Source: Rhodococcus sp. ABRD24
Lineage (GTDB): Bacteria > Actinomycetota > Actinomycetes > Mycobacteriales > Mycobacteriaceae
Assembly (NCBI RefSeq): GCF_004328705.1
Contig: NZ_CP035319.1
Location: 62,001-126,000 of the forward strand
Direction: 5' to 3'
DNA: 64,000 nucleotides
The notes beneath the pieces were generated by a model. The model worked only from the letters and a program-made list of their open reading frames with translations. It did no database searches and was not told the DNA's origin. Shown piece by piece: positions 1 through 9,010 of the stretch; position 1 is the stretch's first letter; every line of letters begins with the position of its first letter. Position numbers and translations under genes: made by a program.

Positions 1-1
1 G

Positions 2-229
2 GTCCGCTTCGATGCTGAAGCGGGAACCATAATCGTCCGTGGGTCGTACGACGCGGACGGCTCGGCGGAGGTCGCAGTCGCGGACTACCAGAATGACTCT
101 GGGACCCGATGGGAGCAATGGGACGCGGACCGGACAGAGGGAGACTTCGAGGTTCCGCTTTGGGAACCGGACGAAGAAGTAGGACAGCGTGGCGTCGTAC
201 CGACAGCCGGTGACGTCGAACTGAGCTAA
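2..229 (+). CDS. C-terminal end of an unrecognised protein (cut by window edge)
   Basis: An open frame enters from the left edge and runs 75 codons to TAA at 227-229. The visible protein is acidic and rich in Asp, Glu and Gly, and ends in VPTAGDVELS. I recognise no family. Codon third positions are G/C rich, as expected for a real actinobacterial gene, but the next 400 bases hold no clear gene, so it could also be the tail of a decayed gene. Confidence 0.4.
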   Translation, partial: VRFDAEAGTIIVRGSYDADGSAEVAVADYQNDSGTRWEQWDADRTEGDFEVPLWEPDEEVGQRGVVPTAGDVELS

Positions 230-630
230 CTGGTGGCTCTCTCCCCGTCTGTCACGGCTGCGGGAGAGTACGCGATGAACACGACGATGCAGACGCTGGA
301 GATCGAGGGGACCGACGTCTCACACCATCGGACCGCGGTGAACGTGCTGACCGGTCTCGATCTGGAGCGTGTGGAACGGGGGACGCAGTCCCGGCCGTGT
401 CTGACGCGGGGTGCACGGGCATCGAGCGTGAGGGAATCGCGGCCCAAGTGCTCGATCACGATGTGTCGGCCCCGAGGTTCGACCCGATCTGGCACAGAAG
501 GAAGTCCGGCCCGTAGATGCTGGGCCGGGCCTCCGTTGGACAGTCTGGTCGATCGCGCTCACGCGTTGGAGAACAGCCCCTGCACCTGGCTGGGCGCGGG
601 GACGTTTGACGAATATGGCACGTCCCAGGC
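230..630. other. Region without a recognised gene, left flank of IS630
   Basis: Open frames exist on both strands, but none has a recognisable domain, and their compositions (Arg/Pro/Ser-rich) look like GC-rich shadows. On the minus strand a short frame just left of the IS (about 561-629) ends in SQVQGLFSNA and could be a gene remnant. I cannot name it. Confidence 0.4.
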
Positions 631-1681
631 TAGTGTCCCGCGCCGTTAATTCGTTGCAATAATCGCCCGATGGATTCGAGGATCTCGTCTGCTGTCTTGG
701 TCCAGATGAACGGCCGGGGCTGGGCATTCCAGTCTGAGATCCAGGATCGCAGGTCGGCTTCAAGTGCGTGGACGCTGCGGTGTGTTGGAACAGGTCACGG
801 GTGATTTCTGCGAACAACCGCTCGACCTGGTTGATCCACGACGAATAGGTAGGTGTGAAGTGCATGTGGAACCGAGGGTGTGTGCCGCGCCACGTCGCGA
901 TCGTGGGGTGCTTGTGCATGCCGTAGTTGTCACAGATGACGTGGATATCGAGGTGTTCGGGGACGTTCTGGTCGATCTTGGCCAGGAACTTCTTGAACTC
1001 CACCGCCCGGTGACGGCGGTGGGTGGAGGCGATCACGGTGCCGTCCTCGACGTTCATCGCGGCGAACAAGCTGGTGGTGCCGTGCCGGACGTAGTCGTGG
1101 GTGCGCTTTTCTGGCATGCCCGGCATCATCGGGAACGCCGGCTGCGAGCGGGCCAGAGCCTGCACCTGACTCTTCTCGTCGACACTGAGCACGACGGCGG
1201 ACTCGGGTGGATTCAGGTACAGGCCGACGATGTCCTACACCTTCTCGACGAACAACGGATCGTTCGACAGCTTGAACCCGTCGGTCCGGTGAGGCTTGAG
1301 CCCGAACGTCTTCCAGATCCGCCCGATGGTCGACTTCGAGAGCCCGGTGCGTTCGGCCATCTTCGCCCGCGACCAGTGCGTCGCGTTCTGCGGTGTGGAC
1401 TCCAACGTCGCCACGACGACATCTTCGACTTGTTCGGCGGCGACTGTCGCCGGGCGGCCTGGACGAGGGTCGTCGACCAATCCGTCCAGTCGGTGCTCGA
1501 TGAACCGGGACCGCCACTTTCCGACCGTCGGCCTGCTCACCCTCAACCGCGTCGCGACTTCCGTGTTAGCTGCTCCCGCAGCGCATTCCAGCACGATCGT
1601 CGATCGCAACGCCAACGCCTGAGAGGACTTCCTGCGCCGAGCCCATCGGGTCAGCTGCTCTCTCTCCTCATCGGTGAGCAC
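630..1681 (-). pseudogene. IS630-family transposase, broken by a nonsense codon and a frameshift
   Basis: The N-terminal part (from 1681) begins MLTDEEREQL and has the two helix-turn-helix stretches usual in IS630 transposases (RLRVSRPTVGKWRSRF, then AERTGLSKSTIGRIWK). Translation stops at TAG near 1231-1233, just after FVEKV. The same frame resumes with DIVGLYLNPPESAVV and the catalytic region (SVDEKSQVQA, VICDNYGMHKH, TPTYSSWINQVERLFAEI). A second lesion near 770-785 shifts the frame; the natural C-terminus ADEILESIGRLLQRINGAGH can be read in the new frame up to the TAG that overlaps the left TA duplication. Both lesions should abolish transposase. Confidence 0.85.
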
Positions 1682-1756
1682 GAGTTAGGATTTCGGACGC
1701 CCTGTTTTCGCCACACCCCACTATCACATAGAGAACAAATTAGCGCCGCGGGACAC
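633..1756 (-). mobile_element. IS630-family insertion sequence, 1,124 bp, transposase inactive
   Basis: The two ends are near-identical inverted repeats. The left end reads GTGTCCCGCGCCGTTAAT from 633; the right end, read on the minus strand from 1756, is GTGTCCCGCGGCGCTAAT. Each end is flanked by TA (631-632 and 1757-1758), the target duplication expected of IS630/Tc1-type elements. The single gene inside is an IS630-type DDE transposase carrying a stop and a frameshift, so the copy can only move if a partner supplies transposase. Confidence 0.88.
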
Positions 1757-2121
1757 TAGTCGTACTCGGGAGATGTCGGTGCGAAGTCGGATTCAGTGGC
1801 GTGGGTTGCGGTGATGCTGAGGATGGGGCCGCGTAGCTGCGGTGGATTGCTCTTGGTGATCAGGTCTTCCCCGAACATCGTGGCCCAGCTCGCAGTCTTG
1901 CTTGGGATGAAGAGATGAACGTGGGTGCACCCCTGCGATCCTTCGGTGACGGTGGGGCGGAATCCGTTATGGACGCCTTCCATGCAGTCGAGATGGTCGG
2001 CGGTGACACCAATGTAGGGGTACGGGAGTTCCACGGTGACCTTGTAAACGGGCGGCGTGAGTCGCTTCCTGTGTTCGTTGAATGTTTGCTGAGTGATCAG
2101 CGTATGTGTCTTGACTTGCAT
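1756..2121 (-). CDS. Hypothetical protein, about 121 aa
   Basis: The ATG at 2121 gives MQVKTHTLITQQTFNEHRKR; longer versions are possible from 2172. The protein is not biased like a shadow frame and has stretches such as VTVELPYPYIGVTADHLD and VHLFIPSKTASW, so it may be a real small cytoplasmic protein. I do not recognise the family. Its stop codon coincides with the TA duplication of the neighbouring IS630. The base on the far side of the element would also give TAG, so the insertion may not have changed the end. It sits between two insertion elements. Confidence 0.4.
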   Translation of the reverse strand: MQVKTHTLITQQTFNEHRKRLTPPVYKVTVELPYPYIGVTADHLDCMEGVHNGFRPTVTEGSQGCTHVHLFIPSKTASWATMFGEDLITKSNPPQLRGPILSITATHATESDFAPTSPEYD

Positions 2122-2164
2122 TGATGACCCATTCCGTCGTCGTGTCAGTGTTGCGACCATGGAG

Positions 2165-3253
2165 TGTGTCAAGGTTCTTGGACAGGTTTCAGGCAGCTGA
2201 TGCTGCGTTTCGATACTCGGCGAGCGCTTCGACGGGGGTGCGGTAGCCCAGCGTCGAGTGCAGGCGCTTGCGGTTGTAGAACACCTCGATGTATTCGGCG
2301 ACCGCGAACCGTGCCCGCCCCCTGGTGTCGAACGTCTGCCGGTAGTACATCTCGTTCTTCAGGGTCGCGAAGAACGACTCGGCGGCCGCGTTGTCCCAAC
2401 ACACCCCGGTCCGCCCGACACTGGTCCGCACGCCCCGCGACCCGGAAAACTCAGTGAATTCCTTTGCAGTGTAATGACTTCCGCGATCCGAATGGAACAC
2501 CGCACCAGCCTCGACGTACCCGCCGCTGACCGCCATCTGCAACGCGTCGACGATCAACGACGTGCGCATGTGCGAGGCCGTCTGCCAACCGACGACCATC
2601 CGCGTCGCGAGGTCGATCACCGTCGCCAGATACAACCATCCCTCACCGGTACGCAGGTAGGTGATGTCACCGACCAGACGCGAGCCCGGCCCCTGGGCGG
2701 TGAAGTCCCGGTCGATCAGGTCCGGGATCGTCGCCACCTCGCCGGCGATCGTGGTCCGCTTGTACGCACGCGGTTGCACCGCACACAATCCCAGCTCGCG
2801 CATGATGTCGGCGACGGTACCGACACTGACCGGCACCCGTACGTCTGCCGGGACTCGACGAACACCCGACCGACGTGCTCACACAGCCCCCGTCTCCTCG
2901 ACGCGGTCGGTGTCTCGACCCGGCCACGCCAGGCATAGAATCGACCGCGGCACATCCAGCAGCATGCACATCCAGCCGACGGCGTAATCGGCCTTCTCCG
3001 CTTCGATCAACGCGCAGCGCTCGGCTACGGGTGCGTCCTGGCGAAGAAGGCCGCGGCTTTTTTCAGGAACTCGTTTTGCCGAGCGTGCCCGGATTGATCT
3101 CCAAGTCCCGGGCGACAGCGGCGAGTGAACGGCCCAGGCCGACAACCATCTGCACCGCTTCAGCCTTGAACTGCGGGCTGAACTGACGACGCTTCTCGGT
3201 CATGTACAGATCCTCTCTCATCCCGAGATTCACTGTCCAAGACCATTGGTACA
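2165..3253 (-). mobile_element. IS3-family insertion sequence, about 1.09 kb, transposase broken
   Basis: Imperfect 21-bp terminal inverted repeats bound the element: TGTGTCAAGGTTCTTGGACAG at 2165-2185, and on the minus strand TGTACCAATGGTCTTGGACAG from 3253. It contains an OrfA-like frame followed by an integrase-core OrfB, the usual IS3 order. The bases next to the ends (GGAG on the left, CCCC on the right) do not form a target duplication. That fits a deletion or recombination after insertion, in line with the stranded cobN tail at the right end. Confidence 0.75.
2189..3203 (-). pseudogene. IS3-family transposase (OrfA/OrfB), frameshifted
   Basis: OrfA starts at 3203 with MTEKRRQFSPQFKAEAV, a typical IS3 helix-turn-helix start, and is disrupted after LEINPGTLGK. 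The start of OrfB is spread over other frames (CALIEAEKADYAVGWMC, then RVFVESRQTYGC). From about 2836 to 2189 a long frame carries the DDE core: LVGDITYLRTGEGWLYLA, VFHSDRGSHYTAKEF, and NAAAESFFATLKNEM with a C-terminal RLHSTLGYRTPVE. The catalytic core is intact, but the N-terminal part is fragmented by at least two frameshifts, so full-length transposase is unlikely to be made. Confidence 0.8.
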
Positions 3254-3488
3254 CCCCACCACGAACGTCGTCGCGGACTGGATGTACGAGAAGCTCGCCG
3301 AGACGTACGTGCTCGACGAGCAGAACCGCAAGTTCATGTCCGAGTCGAATCCATGGGCGCTGCACGGCATCTCCGAACGCCTGCTCGAGGCCGTCGAGCG
3401 GAAGATGTGGGAGGAGCCCTCTCCCGAGGTGCTCGACGGCCTGCGCCAGGTGTACCTCGAGACCGAGGGCGAACTCGAGGGAGAGTAG
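3254..3488 (+). pseudogene. cobN: cobN remnant: last ~78 codons of cobaltochelatase subunit CobN
   Basis: The frame reads NVVADWMYEKLAETYVLDEQ and NPWALHGISERLLEAVERK to a TAG at 3486-3488. This is the conserved C-terminus of the large (~1,200 aa) CobN subunit, which inserts cobalt into hydrogenobyrinate diamide in aerobic cobalamin synthesis. Everything upstream is replaced by the IS3 element, and no other part of cobN lies left of the element in the window. The remnant has no plausible function. Whether a second intact cobN exists elsewhere cannot be seen here. Confidence 0.85.
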
Positions 3489-3497
3489 CGCGACCGG

Positions 3498-4139
3498 CTA
3501 CTTCCGCCAGAACAGGTGGTGGGTCACCCCGCTCGGGCTGGGCACCGTTTCCAAGTGGAATCGGTCGCGCAGTTCGTCCGGGGTGTCCCACAGCCGCAGC
3601 CCGGTGCCGAACGTCATCGGCGAGACGGCCACGTGCATCGTGTCGACCAGATCGGCGTCGAGGAACTCGCGGATCGTGGTGACCCCGCCGCCGAGTCGGA
3701 CGTCCTTGCCCTGTGCCGCCTCCCTGGCCTGTTCGAAGATCGTGGCGGGGTCGCCGTCGACGAAGTGGAACGTGGTCTCGCCGCGCTTGATCGACGGCCG
3801 GGGGTGGTGGGTCGCGACGAACACCGGCGTGTGGAACGGCGGCTCCTCACCCCACCAGCCCTCCCACTCCAGGTTCTCCCACGGGCCGCGCTGCGGCCCG
3901 AACTTGTTGCGCCCCATGATCTCGGCGCCGATGTTGTGGGAGAAGTCGCGGGTGAAGTAGTCGTCGAGGCCGCGGCTGCCGCCGCCGTCGGTGCGCATGG
4001 GCCAACTCGCAGTGGCGCCCGCCCACGCGAGCATCTCGCCGGGGTCGAGGCCGAACGGGTTCTCGAAGGTCTGATTCTCGCCGCACGCCACTCCGTCGCT
4101 CGAGACGTTGAAGTTCTGGACCTTCAGTAGCTGACTCAC
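3498..4139 (-). CDS. Dihydrofolate-reductase-fold (RibD C-terminal domain) protein
   Basis: The 213-aa protein starts MSQLLKVQNFNVSSDGVACG and matches the family of single-domain RibD-C/DHFR-like proteins common in actinobacteria. Family marks are the early NVSSDGV strand, IGAEIMGRNKF, the NADPH-loop segment KDVRLGGGVTTIREFL, and a C-terminal TVPSPSGVTHHLFWRK. Members are NAD(P)H-dependent reductases of mostly unknown substrate, not the housekeeping DHFR. It converges on the cobN remnant with only 9 bases between stops. The gene is intact and probably cytoplasmic. Confidence 0.8.
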   Translation of the reverse strand: MSQLLKVQNFNVSSDGVACGENQTFENPFGLDPGEMLAWAGATASWPMRTDGGGSRGLDDYFTRDFSHNIGAEIMGRNKFGPQRGPWENLEWEGWWGEEPPFHTPVFVATHHPRPSIKRGETTFHFVDGDPATIFEQAREAAQGKDVRLGGGVTTIREFLDADLVDTMHVAVSPMTFGTGLRLWDTPDELRDRFHLETVPSPSGVTHHLFWRK

Positions 4140-4347
4140 GTGATGCTCCGCTCTCTGGTGTGGTGTTGCGAGAAGACAGACTCGCCGCGGCGATGAAACT
4201 CATCATGACGCAGCTTCACGTGTTTGTCCGATGCGCGCCGGAAGGTCGAGGGGATACGAGACTGACCGTTCTGTCATCGGATCCCGGGGGCGTGCCACCA
4301 TGGAGAAGACGACGCTCTACGCCTGATGCTGACCGGAGGCCGTGGCG

Positions 4348-5909
4348 ATGGACGACTGGACGAGACGCGAGCGCCCGCGGGTCGTGGTCGAGACCGAGAA
4401 CGGCCGTACCAGCCACAGCGCGGGCAAAGCGGTACGCATCGGCCGGGACCCGCAGTTGGAGATCACGATCGTCGATCCTGTGGTGTCGCGCGAGCATGCG
4501 CGGCTCAGATGGGACGAGGGATGGCAGCTCGTCGACTCCGACAGCAAGAACGGGATCTACGTCGACGGCAAGCGCTGTGAGGAGGTACCCGTCACGGACT
4601 CCGTCCTCGTCCGCCTGGGTGACGCGGTCGAGGGACCCACCGTGCGGATCTCGATCGAGGACCCCGACGCGACGCGACGGGACGTGGGCGGTCGATGGGA
4701 CGAATCGACGATCGACATCGGGGCCTCGATCGCCCCGCCTCCGGCACCGCGCGAAACCGTCCCCGCGGGAGCAATCACGATCGGGCGGTCCCCCGACAAC
4801 GACATCGTCGTGCGGGACGTGCTGGCGTCACGCGATAGTCCATGATGCGCCGTCCGGCCTCGAAGTCGAAGATCTGGGAAGCGTCAACGGAACGTTCGTC
4901 GGCGGTGCCCGGGTGACGCGTGCACGGCTGAACGACGGCGCCGTCGTCACCATCGGCAACACCGACTTCAGCGTGGAGGAAGGCCGGCTCGTTCCACGGC
5001 AGGCGACTGCCGCGACTGTTCGCCGAGTACCGCGCCACCCGCCCGGTGGTGGAGGCACCCCCACCGACCCCGCCGGGGCCGCTCGGCTCTCCCGCGCACA
5101 CCTCGAGGCGCAAACAGCTGAGCACCGTCGCCCGCCGCCAGGTTCGGCTGATCCGCGCCGACCGGGGCTACCTGATCTTCCTGTCGCTGCTGCCGTTCGT
5201 GCTCGGCGGCCTCGCCCTGCTCGTGCCGGGAGACACCGGGTTCGGGCAGTCCGGTGCCGACGTCTCCGGCGAACTCACCCAGATCCTCGTGGTGCTGATT
5301 CTCGGCGCCGCGTTCATGGGCTGTTCACTGACGATCCGCGACCTGGTCGGAGAGCGCATGGTCTATCAGCGCGAACGTGCCGCCGGGCTGCTGCCGTCCG
5401 CCTACCTGACGGCGAAGATCGTCGTGTTCTGCGCCGCCGGCATCGTGCAGTCGGTGATCATGGTGCTGATCGTCTACCTGGGCAAGGGTTTCCCGGGCCA
5501 CGGCAGTGTGCTCCCGTCGGGCTCCGTCGAACTGATCGTGGACATCGCCGCCATCACCTGCACCTGCGTCGTGCTGGGACTGGCGTTGTCCTCGGTGGCG
5601 CGCTCGAGTGAGCAGGTACTGCCGATGCTGGTGGTCACGATCATGGCGCAGCTGGTGATGTGCGGAGGATTGATCACGATCACCGGACGTGCCGTGCTCG
5701 AACAGGTCGCGTGGCTGTTCCCGTCCCGCTGGGGGTTCGCGGCCGCCGCCTCGACGGTGGACCTGGTCACGAACGCCAGCGGCACCGAGCCCGACACGCT
5801 GTGGCAGCACATCGGATCGTGGTGGCTGCTCAGCATCGCCATGCTGGTGCTCATCAGTTGCGTGCTCGCGGTCTTCACCTACAGCCGACTCCGGCTGCGC
5901 CGTCGGTAG
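4348..5909 (+). pseudogene. Decayed Rv1747-type FHA/ABC transporter (ATPase domain missing)
   Basis: The intact protein of this type has two FHA domains, one ABC ATPase and six membrane helices in one chain. Here the ATG at 4348 (GGAGG 9 bases upstream) begins FHA-1, with VRIGRDPQLE, VVSREHAR and SKNGIYVDG. FHA-2 begins ITIGRSPDNDIVV, but a small deletion near 4828-4836 shifts the frame; LEVEDLGSVNGTFVGG continues in the next frame. Near 5000-5010 the frame changes again and the sequence jumps to the linker before the membrane domain (STVARRQVRLIRADRGYLIF). No Walker A, signature or Walker B motif exists between them. The membrane half (to 5909) is itself open, with about six hydrophobic helices. 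Without an ATPase it cannot work as a transporter. Confidence 0.82.
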
Positions 5910-5913
5910 AGGC

Positions 5914-6993
5914 CTACAGCCGGCGGTCGAACGCGAGTGTCGGTTCGGCGGTAGGGATGTCCACGGTGTAGGCCCGCAGCCGCACCGACTCCGCGGACAG
6001 GTCCATGACCATGAATCCGACGTCGTCGAAGTTCTGGTACAGATTCGCCCGGTCCGGACTGGTGGACTTGCCGTGGCTGTTCTTCCCGGCCGCACCGGAG
6101 ACGATCTGGCGGGTGCCTTTCGACTCGGCGGTGGGATCGAGGACCTGCAGCGAGTGATCGTGTCCGGCGAGGATGAACTGGCACCGCCCGACCACGTGGT
6201 CCTCGTAGAACCGCTTTGCGTGCACGCCGTTCATCGGTTCGATCGGGATGCCGTCGTACTCACCGGCGTCGCCGTGCGATCCGTTGCTGAGATAGGGGTG
6301 GTGGGTGCAGGCGATCTTCCACTTGGCGGGGGATGCCGCGATCGCCGCGTCCAGCCACGCGCGCTGCTCGTTCATGAACTGCCCGTCCGCCGCCCAGTAC
6401 GGCACGAACAGCGGGGGCAGGTAGGCGGCGACGGGATTGAGGTCGAGGACGAAGAACTCGACGATCGGATTCTGCTCCGGCACCCGGACGGAGTAGTAGC
6501 GGCTGGGCATCCACCACTTGCGGGACGTCCGGTGGTAAGCCACCTCGTCGTCGCCCCGCAGCAGCCAGCCGCCGTCCCCGGGGAACACCGCGCTGTTGTC
6601 GTGGTTACCGAGAGCCATCACCCACGGGAAGTCGAGGCCGTGATTGGGGTCCTCGAACTTGGTCGCGAACTGGACGTCACGGTCGCCGTTGGGGCCGGAT
6701 TCGTAGATGTTGTCGCCGAGCCCGAGCGCCATCCCGAACGGTTCCGCCGCGTGCACGGCGCGCATCGCGTCGGCAACGGCCCACTGCGCCGGGGTACCGG
6801 TTCCTGCGTCACCGGTGACCAGGACTCGGACGTCGGAACCGGTGGGGAAGGCGAACTTTCCGGTGTCGGGTGAGACGGGGGACGGGACACCGGCGGTGGC
6901 GGTCGGGGACAGCGCAGCGATCGAGACGGCGGCGCCTGTAGCGCCGGCTCCGGCGAGGAAGCTGCGGCGGCTGATCGGGTTGAACTCGGTCAC
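5914..6993 (-). CDS. Tat-exported metallophosphoesterase (acid-phosphatase-like)
   Basis: This 359-aa protein starts with a twin-arginine signal (NPISRRSFLAGAGATGAAVS), predicting export folded with its metals. The calcineurin-type motifs are in order: VTGDAGTG, GLGDNIYESG, ALGNHDNS, THHPYLSNGSHG and LAGHDHSLQ. They supply the Asp, Asn and His ligands of a two-metal centre. It resembles small purple-acid-phosphatase-like enzymes and probably releases phosphate from organic esters outside the membrane. It converges on the broken transporter with 4 bases between them. The substrate is unknown. Confidence 0.85.
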   Translation of the reverse strand: MTEFNPISRRSFLAGAGATGAAVSIAALSPTATAGVPSPVSPDTGKFAFPTGSDVRVLVTGDAGTGTPAQWAVADAMRAVHAAEPFGMALGLGDNIYESGPNGDRDVQFATKFEDPNHGLDFPWVMALGNHDNSAVFPGDGGWLLRGDDEVAYHRTSRKWWMPSRYYSVRVPEQNPIVEFFVLDLNPVAAYLPPLFVPYWAADGQFMNEQRAWLDAAIAASPAKWKIACTHHPYLSNGSHGDAGEYDGIPIEPMNGVHAKRFYEDHVVGRCQFILAGHDHSLQVLDPTAESKGTRQIVSGAAGKNSHGKSTSPDRANLYQNFDDVGFMVMDLSAESVRLRAYTVDIPTAEPTLAFDRRL

Positions 6994-7135
6994 GGTGTCC
7001 TCGTCGGTGTCGGGGTTCGAGTGTCCGCCCCAGCAAACCCGAGCATGGACAACTGTTCAACTCAACTCGCGGTGCGTCGGCAGATGTTCACCCGCTGTAC
7101 ACAGGGGGGTCCGACCAGACCGTACTCTGACGGGT

Positions 7136-7513
7136 ATGACTGTCACGCTCAGTGAGATCGGTGCGGCGAAGTATGTTCTGCTGACCACCTTCCGCAAGGA
7201 TGGTTCGGGAGTGCCGACCCCGCTGTGGGGGGCAATGGACGGCGATCGGCTGCTTGTGTGGACCGTCACCGACTCATGGAAGGTAAAGCGGATCCGGCGC
7301 AATGCCCGCGTCACCGTCGGGGCGTGTGACGTGCGTGGCAATCCGAAGGGCCCGCAGATCGATGCGACCGCGGCAGTCCTGGACGACGCCGGTACCGAAC
7401 GCGCTCGCGATGTCATAGCCCGCAAGTACGGGATCCTCGGCTGGCTGACGGTGAGAGGCAGCCTGGTTCGTCGCGGTCGCACCGGTACCGTCGGGTTGGC
7501 AATCACCGCCTGA
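7136..7513 (+). CDS. PPOX-class F420/flavin-dependent oxidoreductase family protein
   Basis: The 125-aa protein starts at ATG 7136 (MTVTLSEIGAAKYVLLTTFR). The split-barrel pattern is clear: TTFRKDGSGVPTPLWGA, then LLVWTVTDSWKVKRIRRN and VTVGACDVRGNPKGP. Relatives bind FMN or F420 and reduce varied small molecules, and many remain unassigned. The upstream region is shared with the divergent phosphatase gene. The stop lies 18 bases from the stop of the converging gene. No unusual features. Confidence 0.8.
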   Translation: MTVTLSEIGAAKYVLLTTFRKDGSGVPTPLWGAMDGDRLLVWTVTDSWKVKRIRRNARVTVGACDVRGNPKGPQIDATAAVLDDAGTERARDVIARKYGILGWLTVRGSLVRRGRTGTVGLAITA

Positions 7514-7531
7514 ATTGCGAACCCGGGGCCG

Positions 7532-8965
7532 CTATCCGACCTGGCGTTTCGACACCGCCGGCATGAAGTCGGCGATGAAGGTGCGCGTCCACCACGCGCC
7601 GCTCTCTCGCCGTTCGGCGCGACTGGTGAACTCGTACCGGAACATCCGAGCTCGGATGAATCTCGGCGGCGCGTTCGGAAAAGGGTTGTGGTGCAGCAGT
7701 TTCAGTGTTGCGCGGTCGTTCTCGAGCAGCCTGCCCACGAATCCGCCGAACCAGGCAGTTGCGTAGGCGGGTGAGATCGCGGCGAACCACATCAGCCAGT
7801 CAAGCCGCAGATGGTAGGGGGCGAACTGGCGCGGACGTCGACGCAGGTCCCCGGGTTTTCCTTTGAATTCGTATGCGCGCCAATCGGAATCCGGACTTGG
7901 GTGTTCGTCGGCGGTGCCCTCGACCACGATCTCGTAGCGGGTCCTGGTGACGTGCCCGAACGCCCCGTAGGTGTTCACCAGATGCCATGGGTCGAACGAT
8001 GCGTTCATCATCTGGTGACTCGAGAACATGTTCCGCGCGGGGCGGTAACTCAAGGCCAGTACCGCGACTGTCACCGTAGCGACGACGATTGTGAACCACA
8101 GCGGCGCCACCGTCAGGTCGGAGGGCGGGCTGATCGGCAGGACCACCTTCCAGAAACTGTCGGGCAGTACCGAAAGCCCGAGCACGATCGCCAGCCAGTT
8201 CAGCCACGAGAAGTTGCCGCTCGCCACCAACCACAACTGGGTCACGATCATGATCGCCGCCGCGCCGCCGGCCACCGGCTGTGGCGCGAACAGGAAGAAC
8301 GGCACGATCAACTGCGTGAAGTGGTTGCCGGCTACCTCGACTTTGTGCAGGGGCCGCGGCAGGTGGTGGAAGTACCAGCTCAGTGGACCGGGCATCGGCT
8401 GCGTCTCATGGTGGTAGTCGAGACACGTGAGGTCACGCCAGCACTTGTCACCGCGCAGCTTGATCAGTCCGGCGCCGAACTCGAGTCGGAACAGCAGCCA
8501 CCGCATCAGCAGCAACACCAGTACGGACGGCGCGGACTCCCAGTTCCCGACGAACACCGCGAGCAGTCCCACCTCGAGTAGCAGCGACTCCCACCCGAAG
8601 CCGTACCAGAGTTGTCCGACGTTGACGATCGAGAGGTACAGCGCCCACAACAACAACCACCCGAGCATCGACAGCGGCAACGGCAGCCGATCCATCACCC
8701 CGAGCAGTGCCAACCCTGACAGGCCAGCGCCGGACCATGCGACGACAGCGAAGAACCGATCTGAATAGTGCAGATGGAAGATGCTCGGTGACCGCTGCCA
8801 CCGGGTGGTGCCGACGAACCGGGGGACCGGGAGCATTCCGTCCGCGCCGATCAGCGGTCTGAACTGATTGGCCGCCACCAGGAACGCAGCGAGGTAGATC
8901 GCGGCCAGCCCCTCCTTGAAGAGCAGCCGCGACAGCCAATAGCCGTCCGCGTCGAACCAGTTCAC
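7532..8965 (-). CDS. Lipase maturation factor family membrane protein
   Basis: The 477-aa protein starts MNWFDADGYWLSRLLFKEGL and has many hydrophobic segments in its first ~330 residues. Family marks are the RLEFGAGLIKLRGDKCWRDL stretch, the following LDYHHETQPMPGPLSWYFH, and the C-terminal soluble part. In vertebrates LMF1 helps lipases fold in the ER. The bacterial homologues have no proven role. The early FKEGLAAIYLAAFLVAANQF and the C-terminal FPNAPPRFIRARMFRYEFT segment are also family-like. The gene appears intact. Confidence 0.88.
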   Translation of the reverse strand: MNWFDADGYWLSRLLFKEGLAAIYLAAFLVAANQFRPLIGADGMLPVPRFVGTTRWQRSPSIFHLHYSDRFFAVVAWSGAGLSGLALLGVMDRLPLPLSMLGWLLLWALYLSIVNVGQLWYGFGWESLLLEVGLLAVFVGNWESAPSVLVLLLMRWLLFRLEFGAGLIKLRGDKCWRDLTCLDYHHETQPMPGPLSWYFHHLPRPLHKVEVAGNHFTQLIVPFFLFAPQPVAGGAAAIMIVTQLWLVASGNFSWLNWLAIVLGLSVLPDSFWKVVLPISPPSDLTVAPLWFTIVVATVTVAVLALSYRPARNMFSSHQMMNASFDPWHLVNTYGAFGHVTRTRYEIVVEGTADEHPSPDSDWRAYEFKGKPGDLRRRPRQFAPYHLRLDWLMWFAAISPAYATAWFGGFVGRLLENDRATLKLLHHNPFPNAPPRFIRARMFRYEFTSRAERRESGAWWTRTFIADFMPAVSKRQVG

Positions 8966-9010
8966 AAAGACCTCAGCAGAGCAAACCCTTCTGCTGTGGA
9001 CGCTACTCGC

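Noticed and set aside
233..649. Plus-strand open frame in the left flank
   Set aside because: Ser/Arg-rich, no motif, runs into the IS630 end; not supportable as a gene.
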